Assembly (NCBI GenBank): GCA_003662985.1
Contig: QMZD01000012.1
Span: forward strand, 1-12,881
Length of the DNA: 12,881 nt
Reading direction: 5' to 3'
Origin: Archaeoglobales archaeon
GTDB lineage: Archaea > Halobacteriota > Archaeoglobi > Archaeoglobales > Archaeoglobaceae
Made by a program: the position numbers and the translations under genes. The notes beneath the pieces are model-generated. The model had not been told where the DNA came from, searched no databases, and saw only the letters and a program-made list of their open reading frames with translations. Below are positions 1-6,260 of this stretch, piece after piece. Each line of letters begins with the position of its first letter. The stretch's first letter is position 1.

Positions 1-152
1 CCCCCCATTGGAACGACTATAGTTTATGAGACAGGTGGTATTTATAACTTTAATTGTATGAGGTTGGGTTAAAAAGAGAAGTTATTAACAGACTCAACAT
101 AGAGGAATTTTGACTATTATTATATGTTAACTTATTATATGTTAACGCTGTT
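1..152. other. Left-edge noncoding stretch
   Basis: No open reading frame of convincing length is visible on either strand. The stretch is AT-rich and holds a perfect 15-bp tandem repeat, listed separately. It lies downstream of the small minus-strand gene that ends at 153, so it may include that gene's 3' untranslated region. The gene beyond the left edge is not visible. Confidence 0.5.
117..146. repeat. Perfect 15-bp tandem direct repeat
   Basis: The unit TTATTATATGTTAAC occurs twice without a gap (117-131 and 132-146). Each unit ends in the palindrome GTTAAC. It lies just past the stop codon of the small minus-strand gene. It could be a simple tandem duplication or a tandem binding site; the sequence alone does not decide. 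Confidence 0.85.
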
Positions 153-335
153 TTATCCCCTTACTCCTAGGATAGACTTCTGGGATCTCTTAAATCTTCT
201 CCTTCTTTTGCCCCTTGAGTCATACTTTTGGTTTGGCCCAGTTGGTTTATAGTGCTGCCATTTCCCTGGAACGAGTCTTACCTGGCCTTTTCTGCCCTTT
301 ATCCTGATCCATGTTGTTGTTCCCGTTTTTCCCAT
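153..335 (-). CDS. Small basic protein of unknown function
   Basis: I do not recognise this 60-residue protein. It is very rich in Lys and Arg, with a Gly/Thr start (MGKTGTTTW), a middle part that could form short beta strands (WIRIKGRKGQVRLVPGKW), and a C-terminal basic cluster containing GKRRRRFKR. There is no signal peptide, membrane segment or Cys pair. The composition suggests nucleic-acid or ribosome binding, but that is inference. The start is supported by a TATA-like box (356-369) about 27 nt upstream on the minus strand and the absence of a Shine-Dalgarno, as in a leaderless archaeal mRNA. A 60-residue frame overlapping its 5' half (247-429, minus) looks less protein-like. The gene is divergent from the four-gene operon to its right. 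Confidence 0.5.
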   Translation of the reverse strand: MGKTGTTTWIRIKGRKGQVRLVPGKWQHYKPTGPNQKYDSRGKRRRRFKRSQKSILGVRG

Positions 336-355
336 GAGTTATCGCATTTCTTCGC

Positions 356-369
356 TTTTTAAAAATATT
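356..369 (-). promoter_or_regulatory. TATA-like box for the small basic protein gene
   Basis: The plus-strand sequence TTTTTAAAAATATT gives a TATA-like element on the minus strand. It is centred about 27 nt before the ATG at 335, the distance expected when transcription starts at the start codon. Confidence 0.4.
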
Positions 370-428
370 GCGGTGCTGGATACGACGACATGATGGCAAA
401 GTTAATATTTTCGGAATTCTCATAATCA

Positions 429-438
429 TTATAAAATG
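429..438 (+). promoter_or_regulatory. TATA-like box of the MinD operon
   Basis: TTATAAAATG lies about 40 nt upstream of the Shine-Dalgarno of the first operon gene. A start about 25 nt downstream would fall near 458 and give a leader of roughly 28 nt that carries the GGAGGTG. This is position and base composition only. Confidence 0.4.
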
Positions 439-473
439 AAAAAATTCTTAACTTATGGGTAAAAAATTTTGTA

Positions 474-480
474 GGAGGTG
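474..480 (+). promoter_or_regulatory. Shine-Dalgarno that implies a non-ATG start
   Basis: GGAGGTG is a full-strength Shine-Dalgarno. It is 66 nt from the nearest in-frame ATG (547) but 6 nt from ATT at 487 and 9 nt from ATA at 490. The minD gene downstream has the same GGAGGTG with exactly 6 nt before its TTG start. The in-frame stop TAG at 481 rules out any earlier start. Confidence 0.7.
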
Positions 481-486
481 TAGAAA

Positions 487-1068
487 ATTATAACCATAAC
501 AGACGTCATAGCGGCGATAGCAGGACTAATCATCGGTTTCATTTTTATGGAAATTACAGGAATCACGAAATTCAGTTCGATCCGGAAAGAAACCACAGTT
601 TCAGAGATTTCGGGAGAATACTCGAATTTTGAAAAGTTGAATTCTGAGGTTGAGGAAGCTATTACCCCCGACGTCGAGCGATTTTTGAGCCTTAGGGATA
701 GGGTTGAAGAAGAAAAAGAGGAGGAAAAGAAGCCAATGAGTTTCGATGAATTCATTGATCATCTCACGAAGAAGTACATGCTTGTTGACGCTACTATATC
801 CAATAAAGAAGGGTTGCTTGTAGCCTCCAACAGTAAAACACCCGAAGACGATGCTGCCATGGCTGTGGAAATGGCGAGAAAAGTCCGGAGTATATATGGT
901 GGCGTTAGAGAAATTATCCTTGGAACTGAGGGTGAGAAAAGGTACATCTTCCGACTGCCTGCGGAGGAGGAGATAATAGCCCACGTAAGGACAAAAAGGG
1001 ATCTAACGTATCCAGAAATTAGGAATTTTAAGAGGGATGTAATGAACTTTATGGAGGGTTACGTATGA
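487..1068 (+). CDS. Membrane-anchored roadblock/LC7-like protein, first gene of MinD operon
   Basis: Starting at ATT 487 gives 193 residues. Residues about 7-25 (DVIAAIAGLIIGFIF) form one hydrophobic helix, followed by a Lys/Arg-containing segment that places the rest in the cytoplasm. A linker follows with a Glu/Lys-rich run (EEEKEEEKK). The C-terminal domain (about 85-193) resembles the roadblock/LC7 fold: a VDATISNKEGLLVAS strand-turn-strand, a helix with AMAVEMARKV, then YIFRL and IIAHVRT strands. Roadblock proteins usually regulate small GTPases such as MglA; here the neighbour is a MinD-type ATPase. No ATG, GTG or TTG exists in frame between the stop at 481 and ATG 547, and starting at 547 would lose the membrane helix and leave the Shine-Dalgarno unused. 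The fold call is by eye and moderate. The stop overlaps the next gene's ATG by 4 nt. Confidence 0.8.
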   Translation: MITITDVIAAIAGLIIGFIFMEITGITKFSSIRKETTVSEISGEYSNFEKLNSEVEEAITPDVERFLSLRDRVEEEKEEEKKPMSFDEFIDHLTKKYMLVDATISNKEGLLVASNSKTPEDDAAMAVEMARKVRSIYGGVREIILGTEGEKRYIFRLPAEEEIIAHVRTKRDLTYPEIRNFKRDVMNFMEGYV

Positions 1069-1787
1069 ATCCATTGATGATTTTTGCCCTAACGCTCGCA
1101 TTAGCACTCCACCCCTCCTCTGTTAAACCGGGAGAAGAGATCTCGGTTAGCCTTTATGGTAACGGAACGTATTTACTCGAGGTTTCCGATCCAGACATTT
1201 ACTTTAGTGAAAGCCTTTCAAATAAAATTGTTGCGACTCCTGGGAGTTATGAGTTGAGGGTGGGATTTGAAACCACTCCCGGGATGAAGAGCATATTCGT
1301 GCGACATGAAAATGGGAGTTTGGTCGAGATAAGATACTTTTTAGTTTTACCTCTTTCTGAGGCAGATCTAGGTAAATTGGTCGATTTAGCTTCTGAGATG
1401 GAAAGGGAGTTTATTTCTCTGAAAAACCAGATCAACCTACTTAAAGATGAGATAAAGCAGAAAGAGGCCGAAATCGAGAGATTGAAAAACCAGCCTGGAG
1501 TTAATGACGAAAAAATAAGGGAGCTTGAGAATCAGATTTCAGATCTGAAATCTCAGGTCCTCTCCAAAGAAAATGAAGTTTACAAACTAAAAATCAAAAT
1601 CTCGGATCTTAATAACACCGCACGATCGTTACAAGATCAGGTAGTTAAGCTTCAATCTGAGAAAAATATCTTGGAGAGTCAGATGGCTAAGTTAGGTTCT
1701 CCAGAATTCTTGGAGGCCACAAAGCTGGGATTCTTTTTCATTGTTGCATTCACGGCAGGAATTCTGATCTCTCTACTAAGGAGGTGA
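1065..1787 (+). CDS. Secreted coiled-coil protein with C-terminal membrane anchor
   Basis: This 240-residue protein has a clear order of parts. Residues 1-16 are hydrophobic ([12 protein letters not shown]) and look like a signal peptide. Residues about 18-95 look like a beta-sandwich, with a [15 protein letters not shown] opening typical of Ig-like surface domains. Residues about 101-212 are heptad-rich coiled coil, with a break at QPG (143-145). Residues 221-238 are a membrane helix, and the protein ends in RR. The topology is therefore ectodomain outside with a minimal basic tail inside. Three N-glycosylation sequons (N33, N83, N183) fit an exposed location. Its start overlaps the previous stop (ATGA), with GGAGG 7 nt upstream, so the two are translationally coupled. 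I do not recognise a named family. It could be a surface or pseudoperiplasmic partner of the cytoplasmic ATPase. Confidence 0.85.
   Translation: MNPLMIFALTLALALHPSSVKPGEEISVSLYGNGTYLLEVSDPDIYFSESLSNKIVATPGSYELRVGFETTPGMKSIFVRHENGSLVEIRYFLVLPLSEADLGKLVDLASEMEREFISLKNQINLLKDEIKQKEAEIERLKNQPGVNDEKIRELENQISDLKSQVLSKENEVYKLKIKISDLNNTARSLQDQVVKLQSEKNILESQMAKLGSPEFLEATKLGFFFIVAFTAGILISLLRR
1780..1787 (+). promoter_or_regulatory. Shine-Dalgarno that fixes the minD start at TTG
   Basis: GGAGGTGA overlaps the end of the preceding gene. A GTG at 1784 is in frame with minD but lies inside this element, so it cannot use it. TTG at 1793 is correctly spaced (5 nt after GGAGGTGA) and gives the usual MinD N-terminus [13 protein letters not shown]. 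Confidence 0.8.
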
Positions 1788-1792
1788 AAAAT

Positions 1793-2569
1793 TTGGCAAG
1801 AATAATTACGGTAGCATCAGGAAAGGGAGGAGTTGGTAAGACTGTGTTGGCTGCCAACATAGGAATAACCCTCTCTCTTTATGGAAAGGACGTTACGATC
1901 CTGGATGCTGATATTGCAATGGCAAATCTGGAGTTGATTCTCGGGATGGAAGGGATGCCGATCACGCTCCAGCATGTCCTCTCTGGAGAGGCATCGGTTG
2001 AAGAAGCCATCTATACCGGCCCAGGAGGAGTTAAAATCGTTCCTGCAGGTATATCGCTGGAGGGGTTAAGAAAGGTAAATCCTGATCTGCTGGAGAACGT
2101 TCTACTCTCTATTTTGGAAAGAACCGAAATCTTAATTCTGGATGCTCCTGCAGGTTTAGAAAAGAGCGCTATAATAGCTTTAGCATCAGCAAATGAGCTC
2201 CTACTTGTCGTTAATCCGGAGATCTCATCGATAACCGATGGTCTAAAAACGAAAATGGTTGCAGAAAGACTTGGAACGAGGTTGCTTGGGATTGTTGTTA
2301 ACAGGGTTACATCTTCAGGGATTGACATGGCCAAGAAGGAAATAGAGGCGATTCTTGAGGGAAGAGTTATAGCCGTCATTCCAGAGGATCCAGAGGTGAG
2401 AAAATCCGCAGCCTTTGGGCAGCCGGTTGTGCTAAGATCCCCCAACTCGCCAGCTGCACGGGCGATAAAGCAGCTTGCTGCAAAGATCGGTGGAGTTAAA
2501 TATGTCGAGGAGTACGCCGAGGTTAAAGAGAGTCCGATAAAGAAGTTGCTAAAGATATTCAGGAGGTGA
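1793..2569 (+). CDS. minD: MinD-type P-loop ATPase (ParA/MinD family)
   Basis: This 258-residue protein is a deviant Walker A ATPase that should dimerise on ATP and bind the membrane. The sequence shows GKGGVGKT at 10-17 with both the signature (K11) and P-loop (K16) lysines, [10 protein letters not shown] at 37-46 (switch I), and LILDAPAGL at 114-122 (switch II/Walker B). The C-terminus ([12 protein letters not shown]) is a short amphipathic basic helix, as in MinD membrane-targeting sequences. The length is normal for the family. MinD proteins place other complexes at cell poles or midcell; in haloarchaea MinD homologues position archaella and chemosensory arrays. No MinC or MinE is nearby. 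Instead it is sandwiched between genes for membrane/coiled-coil proteins, which are the likely partners. The TTG start is chosen from the Shine-Dalgarno spacing. Confidence 0.93.
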   Translation: MARIITVASGKGGVGKTVLAANIGITLSLYGKDVTILDADIAMANLELILGMEGMPITLQHVLSGEASVEEAIYTGPGGVKIVPAGISLEGLRKVNPDLLENVLLSILERTEILILDAPAGLEKSAIIALASANELLLVVNPEISSITDGLKTKMVAERLGTRLLGIVVNRVTSSGIDMAKKEIEAILEGRVIAVIPEDPEVRKSAAFGQPVVLRSPNSPAARAIKQLAAKIGGVKYVEEYAEVKESPIKKLLKIFRR

Positions 2570-2573
2570 TCTG

Positions 2574-2759
2574 ATGGGCTTTTTCGAATCCTTCATCTTG
2601 GCTCTTCTCTTCATAAGCTTACTCATGAATGTGTTCCTGTATCTCAAAGTTAAACAGCTGAACACCGAATTAAGAAATGTAGGTAGTAAAGTTGAGCTTA
2701 CCAAGGAGGAGCTATCTCAAATCAGAACAAGAATTGAGAAAATGAGACGGGAATTTTGA
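2574..2759 (+). CDS. Small membrane-anchored coiled-coil protein, last gene of MinD operon
   Basis: This 61-residue protein has one hydrophobic helix (about 5-24, FILALLFISLLMNVFLYL), then a charged helix (25-61) with heptad-like spacing that ends in KMRREF. Lys residues directly after the membrane helix put the coiled coil in the cytoplasm, where MinD acts. GGAGGTGA (2562-2569) sits inside the end of minD, 4 nt before the ATG, so translation is coupled. The simple layout resembles small membrane adaptors that recruit or stimulate ParA/MinD ATPases, but no family is recognised and that role is inference. A basic residue near the tail could serve as a MinE-like stimulating residue; this is untested. 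Confidence 0.8.
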   Translation: MGFFESFILALLFISLLMNVFLYLKVKQLNTELRNVGSKVELTKEELSQIRTRIEKMRREF

Positions 2760-2824
2760 ATTTTAAACCTTGGCTTAATTTACGTTATATTCTGCCTGTA
2801 TTTTGTTCTCTAATTACATCTTGA

Positions 2825-2852
2825 TTATAAGAGTTCTTGGTTATAAGAGTTC
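2825..2852. repeat. Direct repeat that duplicates the 3' end of the helicase gene
   Basis: TTATAAGAGTTC occurs at 2825-2836 and 2841-2852, a 16-nt period. On the minus strand the gene copy encodes the final Glu-Leu-Leu plus TAA, and the second copy repeats GAACTCTTATAA just past the stop. It looks like a short tandem duplication, so a second in-phase copy of the terminal codons sits in the 3' untranslated region. Confidence 0.85.
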
Positions 2853-4628
2853 CCAAGCATCAATCATTCTTTTTCCTGCCTCGTTAAATCCAACAACCTC
2901 TGGTTTTATGAAACTCGGTAGTAATCTTGAGTAAATCTTCTCGCAATATCTTTCATCGCCTAGAACAAAAAGGGCTCTGTCATCCTTGGATCTAAGGGCT
3001 CTTCCTAAGGCTTGGCTTGCTCTATGCATTGCTGGGATGACGTAAGAATAGTACCAGCCTTTATCCTCTCCGTAAACTCTTTTGTAGTACTCTATGTAAA
3101 GCTTTGTCCTCAGAGTCATCCTTTCGAAAGGAATGCCGACGATGAATATCCCCTCTAGTTCTTTGCCCGGAAAATCTGCCCCTTCTGCAAATCTTCCAGT
3201 CATTGGAGCGACGAGTATGCCACCATTTTCCTTGAAACCATCGAGTATTTCCCTAGCTTTATCCCCCTGCATGCCCTGTCTTTCGATGTAAAGTCTCTTT
3301 CCTTTATTTTTGGCGATTTTTTTCAGGGAAGGCAGTAAACCATTTTGGATTCTGTAGCTGGCAGAAAAAATAGCGAGGTTAGCATCGATTTCGGTAAAGG
3401 TCTCGATCAATTCTATGTACTTCTCTACTTCCTCCTTACTTAACTCCTCTCCCCTCGTACTCAAACCCTTGATTATGAGACTTCTGCATTTTCCCAATTC
3501 GGTTGTAAAACTCTTTCCTTTCCAGTCCTCGAGACCTATAGTTTCCGCAAAGGCTTCTACTGGCTTTAAGGTTCCAGAACAGAAAACGCATTTACGAAAT
3601 TGTCTCCAGACGTCTCTGAGAATTTCCGCACTTCTCATGTCCCATCTCTCTATTATCAGGTTGTTGGGTTCTGCGGTTGCTATGAAGGAAATCCCATCCT
3701 TACCTATAAACTCAAAAGAATCTAGAAAGAATGATGCAAGATGATAGGATGAAGATCGCGGAGCTTTACCCTCATCAAGTCTTCTTCTCCTAACAAACTC
3801 CCCAACCTTTTTGATATCGGGGAGATACTCAGCATAAATTGCAAAATTTCCTATATCTATAACTCTCTCTTCTTCCTTGTTCCCAAGCATGTTTCTATGG
3901 ATTTTTTCAGCGATCTCCATCATTTCCAGTACAACAGCCTTGAGTTCGAGTTCTCCTACTTCGTCAAGTTCCCTCATTGAGTTTTTGAATGTGTTTAACG
4001 TGATTTGATCCGAATTGATGTTTCCAACAAGTCTCAGATTATGTGCCTCATCAACAACGAGATAGCATGCTTTGAATGGGATAATGCTCCTTATCACCCA
4101 GCTCATTCCGGGATGGACTATGTAGTTGTAGCTAAGAGAAACCAAGTCGGCATGATAGAGGAATTCTCTCTGTAGGTAGTACGGACATACCTTTGCCTCC
4201 CTACAAATCTGGATTATTTCCGAATAGATCAGAGGTCTTGTGGGGTTGATCGTATAATACCTCAGATTTTCATAATAGGGGCATTTAGCTCGAAAGGTCC
4301 TACAGAAGTAAGCGACTGAATCGGTCTCTAAAATTCCCCTTTCCCTAGCGGCCAAACACATGTCTCTCTTCCCTCTGAAGGAGAAGCCGAAGAACTTCTT
4401 TTTTGAAACTTTGTTTATCTCCTTTAGCTCCTCAACAGGCCTATCTGCTTCGTTTCCTGTTCTTACAGCCCAAATCACTGGATGCGACTTGTTTATGAGA
4501 GCCGATAGGATGACAGGTGTTTTTCCAAAACCTGTGGGGGCGTCTATGCAGAGATTCTCTTGGCTTTTAGCAATGAACCTTAGTGCTTCTTCCTGTCCTT
4601 TCCTGAATGAGTAGGGGAAATACCTCAT
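2841..4628 (-). CDS. XPD/Rad3-family iron-sulfur DNA helicase
   Basis: This 595-residue superfamily 2 helicase should unwind DNA 5' to 3' using ATP, in repair or transcription-linked processes. Visible motifs are Q-like FRKGQEEAL (8-16), Walker A APTGFGKT (30-37), VVDEAHNL (191-198, the DEAH box), SGTL (351-354), GRFAEGADF (478-486) and motif VI QALGRALRS (539-547). Cysteines C91, C109, C116 and C148, between Walker A and DEAH, are the likely 4Fe-4S ligands; C142 is an extra Cys. C109 and C116 are six residues apart, wider than in some archaeal XPDs. The length fits archaeal XPD; a DinG-type relative is the alternative. The gene has no Shine-Dalgarno but a TATA box about 26 nt before the ATG, so it is probably leaderless. 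Its 3' end converges with the MinD operon. Confidence 0.93.
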   Translation of the reverse strand: MRYFPYSFRKGQEEALRFIAKSQENLCIDAPTGFGKTPVILSALINKSHPVIWAVRTGNEADRPVEELKEINKVSKKKFFGFSFRGKRDMCLAARERGILETDSVAYFCRTFRAKCPYYENLRYYTINPTRPLIYSEIIQICREAKVCPYYLQREFLYHADLVSLSYNYIVHPGMSWVIRSIIPFKACYLVVDEAHNLRLVGNINSDQITLNTFKNSMRELDEVGELELKAVVLEMMEIAEKIHRNMLGNKEEERVIDIGNFAIYAEYLPDIKKVGEFVRRRRLDEGKAPRSSSYHLASFFLDSFEFIGKDGISFIATAEPNNLIIERWDMRSAEILRDVWRQFRKCVFCSGTLKPVEAFAETIGLEDWKGKSFTTELGKCRSLIIKGLSTRGEELSKEEVEKYIELIETFTEIDANLAIFSASYRIQNGLLPSLKKIAKNKGKRLYIERQGMQGDKAREILDGFKENGGILVAPMTGRFAEGADFPGKELEGIFIVGIPFERMTLRTKLYIEYYKRVYGEDKGWYYSYVIPAMHRASQALGRALRSKDDRALFVLGDERYCEKIYSRLLPSFIKPEVVGFNEAGKRMIDAWELL

Positions 4629-4649
4629 TTATGAGTTGTCGGTTCCAAG

Positions 4650-4657
4650 TTAAAAAG
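4650..4657 (-). promoter_or_regulatory. TATA box of the XPD-type helicase gene
   Basis: The minus-strand CTTTTTAA is centred about 26 nt upstream of the ATG at 4628, and no Shine-Dalgarno lies between. This fits a leaderless transcript. Confidence 0.5.
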
Positions 4658-4764
4658 AGATTTTGTTTGGGTTGAAAGTATTTCAGCCGAAGTCGTTGGA
4701 AAATTAGTAGAGATACAATTCAATTGCCTTTTACATAGGTTCTTCCAGTTCCCTCAAGTCTATC

Positions 4765-5466
4765 TCAGTCATCCTTTTCAAGGGCTTTTTTCAAGGCAGC
4801 TCTCGCTAGGATTCTTGTAGAGTCCAGAGTTGGTATAGGTGAATCTTTTTCCGTTACCAGCAAGGGTATTTCAGTACACCCAAGCACAACGGCATCACAT
4901 CCTTGATCCCTTAATTTGCTGATTACCTCGCAAAAGTATTCACGAGATATGGGATAAAAGCGGCCATAGACGAGTTCATTGAAAATGATCTCGTTAATTC
5001 GTTTTCTGTCCTCTATCTCGGGGATCACGTATTCGATACCTACTGCATCAAGCTTAGCAGGGTAAACGGAAGATTCCATCAAAAAGCGTGTTCCCAAAAC
5101 TCCAAGACATTTATAGTTCCTTCGTTTTGCTTCGGTGGCAACTTCTTCAGCAATATGAAGCCATGGAATTGGTGATTTCTCGATAACGAGATCAAATGCC
5201 TGATGGATCGTATTGTCGGGACATATGGCAAAATCCGCTCCCACTTTGGCTACTTTATCAACCGAAGCTAACATCAAGTTGGCCACCCCCTGCCAATCGC
5301 CCGCCTCGATATATTTCATGTATTCATTGAAGGGGAGAGTATGCATGGTGACCTCGGGATGTGCGTATTTTTCTCCTATTAGATTTTCTCCCTCTATACA
5401 GATCGTGCGATAACAAAGAGCTGCCCCTTCTGCGCTACATGCAACTATTCCAATGTGCTTGGTCAT
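4765..5466 (-). CDS. Asp/Glu racemase-family protein
   Basis: From ATG 5466 this is 233 residues. The two-domain aspartate/glutamate racemase fold is suggested by the N-terminal HIGIVACSAEGAAL, by PDNTIH in the first half and by the C-terminal VVLGCTEIPLL. The family uses two cysteines that swap protons at the alpha carbon. The second one is clear (GCTE, position 197 from this start). The first is normally the residue just before NT.H (CNTAH); here that residue is Asp and a Cys lies two residues earlier (ICPDNTIH). The substrate and even racemase activity are therefore uncertain; a related isomerase is possible. AAGGTGA (5472-5478) is 5 nt from the ATG and contains the in-frame GTG at 5475, so ATG is preferred. 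The following gene is the helicase, 136 nt further. Confidence 0.85.
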   Translation of the reverse strand: MTKHIGIVACSAEGAALCYRTICIEGENLIGEKYAHPEVTMHTLPFNEYMKYIEAGDWQGVANLMLASVDKVAKVGADFAICPDNTIHQAFDLVIEKSPIPWLHIAEEVATEAKRRNYKCLGVLGTRFLMESSVYPAKLDAVGIEYVIPEIEDRKRINEIIFNELVYGRFYPISREYFCEVISKLRDQGCDAVVLGCTEIPLLVTEKDSPIPTLDSTRILARAALKKALEKDD

Positions 5467-5471
5467 GTTTT

Positions 5472-5478
5472 TCACCTT
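5472..5478 (-). promoter_or_regulatory. Shine-Dalgarno that fixes the racemase start
   Basis: The minus-strand AAGGTGA lies 5 nt before ATG 5466. The in-frame GTG at 5475 is part of this element and would have no ribosome site of its own. Confidence 0.65.
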
Positions 5479-5559
5479 AGCTTCTGTATATTAGTATGTT
5501 TTGCCATTACTTTGGTTATCCTTTATCTCATGATATAGCCAAAGTTCTTAGTTCTAATT

Positions 5560-6108
5560 CTAGTCTTTGATAGTTTTCAGACGAAATCTCTCTGTTGTGG
5601 AAAAAAGCTCTTTATCAAGCTCATAAAAACTGACCACCACTTCTCTACCATCAATTTCCAGAATCATAAAGGAAGGCTTGAGTGACCCTCCTCCTCCACC
5701 CCAGACTCCCGTAGCTGAACCGGGATTCAGCAGTAGAACCTCATCAAAATGGATGTCGGGAGAGTGGGTATGGCCCGAAATTAGGAGATCGACTCCGAGC
5801 CTTTTTGCTATGGCTTTAAGCTGTTCTCTGTTCCCCCTCGGATAAACCTGATCACCATGAACCACTCCAATCTTTATTTTTTCGGCGTTAAACACATCGT
5901 ATTCTGGAAGTGGAAGATGATCCATATTTCCTCTAACAACAGTTACTTCTGATAGGCCTTCTAAGTAATCTAAAACCTTTCTGTCGGTCAGATCACCCGT
6001 GCAAACGACCTTGTCAAACTTTTCATTCTCAATTAAATTTGATATCTCTTCTGGGATCCAGGAAGCCCTTCTCGGTATGTGGGTGTCTCCGATCACAAGA
6101 ATTTTCAT
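5560..6108 (-). CDS. YfcE/MJ0936-type metallophosphoesterase
   Basis: This 182-residue calcineurin-like phosphoesterase carries all the metal-site motifs: GDTH (D8, H10), TGDLTD (D39), RGNMD (N61), VHGD (H84) and SGHTH (H113, H115), then NPGS. It should hydrolyse phosphodiester bonds with two metal ions, probably Mn2+ or Ni2+ as in MJ0936; the natural substrate is unknown. The length is usual for the family. A Gly-rich run (VWGGGGGS, 135-142) is in a loop. It is cytoplasmic, with no signal peptide or membrane segment. There is no Shine-Dalgarno; an AT-rich TATA-like element lies about 27 nt upstream of the ATG. The gap to the next gene downstream (94 nt) leaves it unclear whether they share a transcript. 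Confidence 0.93.
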   Translation of the reverse strand: MKILVIGDTHIPRRASWIPEEISNLIENEKFDKVVCTGDLTDRKVLDYLEGLSEVTVVRGNMDHLPLPEYDVFNAEKIKIGVVHGDQVYPRGNREQLKAIAKRLGVDLLISGHTHSPDIHFDEVLLLNPGSATGVWGGGGGSLKPSFMILEIDGREVVVSFYELDKELFSTTERFRLKTIKD

Positions 6109-6130
6109 ATTAGCTTTTTAGCCTGATTTG

Positions 6131-6140
6131 ATTAAAATTT
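6131..6140. promoter_or_regulatory. TATA-like element between the phosphoesterase gene and a micro-ORF
   Basis: ATTAAAATTT is nearly symmetric. On the minus strand it is about 27 nt from the phosphoesterase ATG. On the plus strand it is about 27 nt from ATG 6163 of a 23-codon frame. It may work in one or both directions. Confidence 0.35.
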
Positions 6141-6162
6141 GTTATGCGAAAAAGAGTGTGAA

Positions 6163-6234
6163 ATGGGTGAGAATAAGAGTGAGAAGATGAACCAAGGTGA
6201 ACAAAAACTTGAATTTTTAGATTGTAAGTTGTAA
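6163..6234 (+). CDS. Possible 23-residue micro-ORF
   Basis: This short frame (begins MGENKSEKMN, ends LDCKL) is hydrophilic and charged, with no recognised motif. Its only support is a TATA-like element about 27 nt upstream and a purine-rich context; there is no Shine-Dalgarno. Frames this short arise by chance, so this is weak. It lies in the 152-nt gap between the phosphoesterase and THUMP genes. Confidence 0.12.
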   Translation: MGENKSEKMNQGEQKLEFLDCKL

Positions 6235-6260
6235 TGTAAAATACCCCGACTAACTTTCAA

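Noticed and set aside
247..429. 60-codon minus-strand frame overlapping the small basic protein gene
   Set aside because: It overlaps most of the better-supported frame, has no promoter or ribosome site at a useful distance, and its composition looks like a shifted reading of the same DNA.
601..984. 127-codon minus-strand frame opposite the roadblock-like gene
   Set aside because: It lies fully antisense to a gene with clear domain structure and has no promoter or Shine-Dalgarno support. Similar antisense frames opposite minD, the helicase and aspartate kinase are rejected for the same reason.
4731..4772. 13-codon minus-strand frame (MTEIDLRELEEPM) overlapping the racemase 3' end
   Set aside because: It looks protein-like but is too short to distinguish from chance and no promoter supports it.
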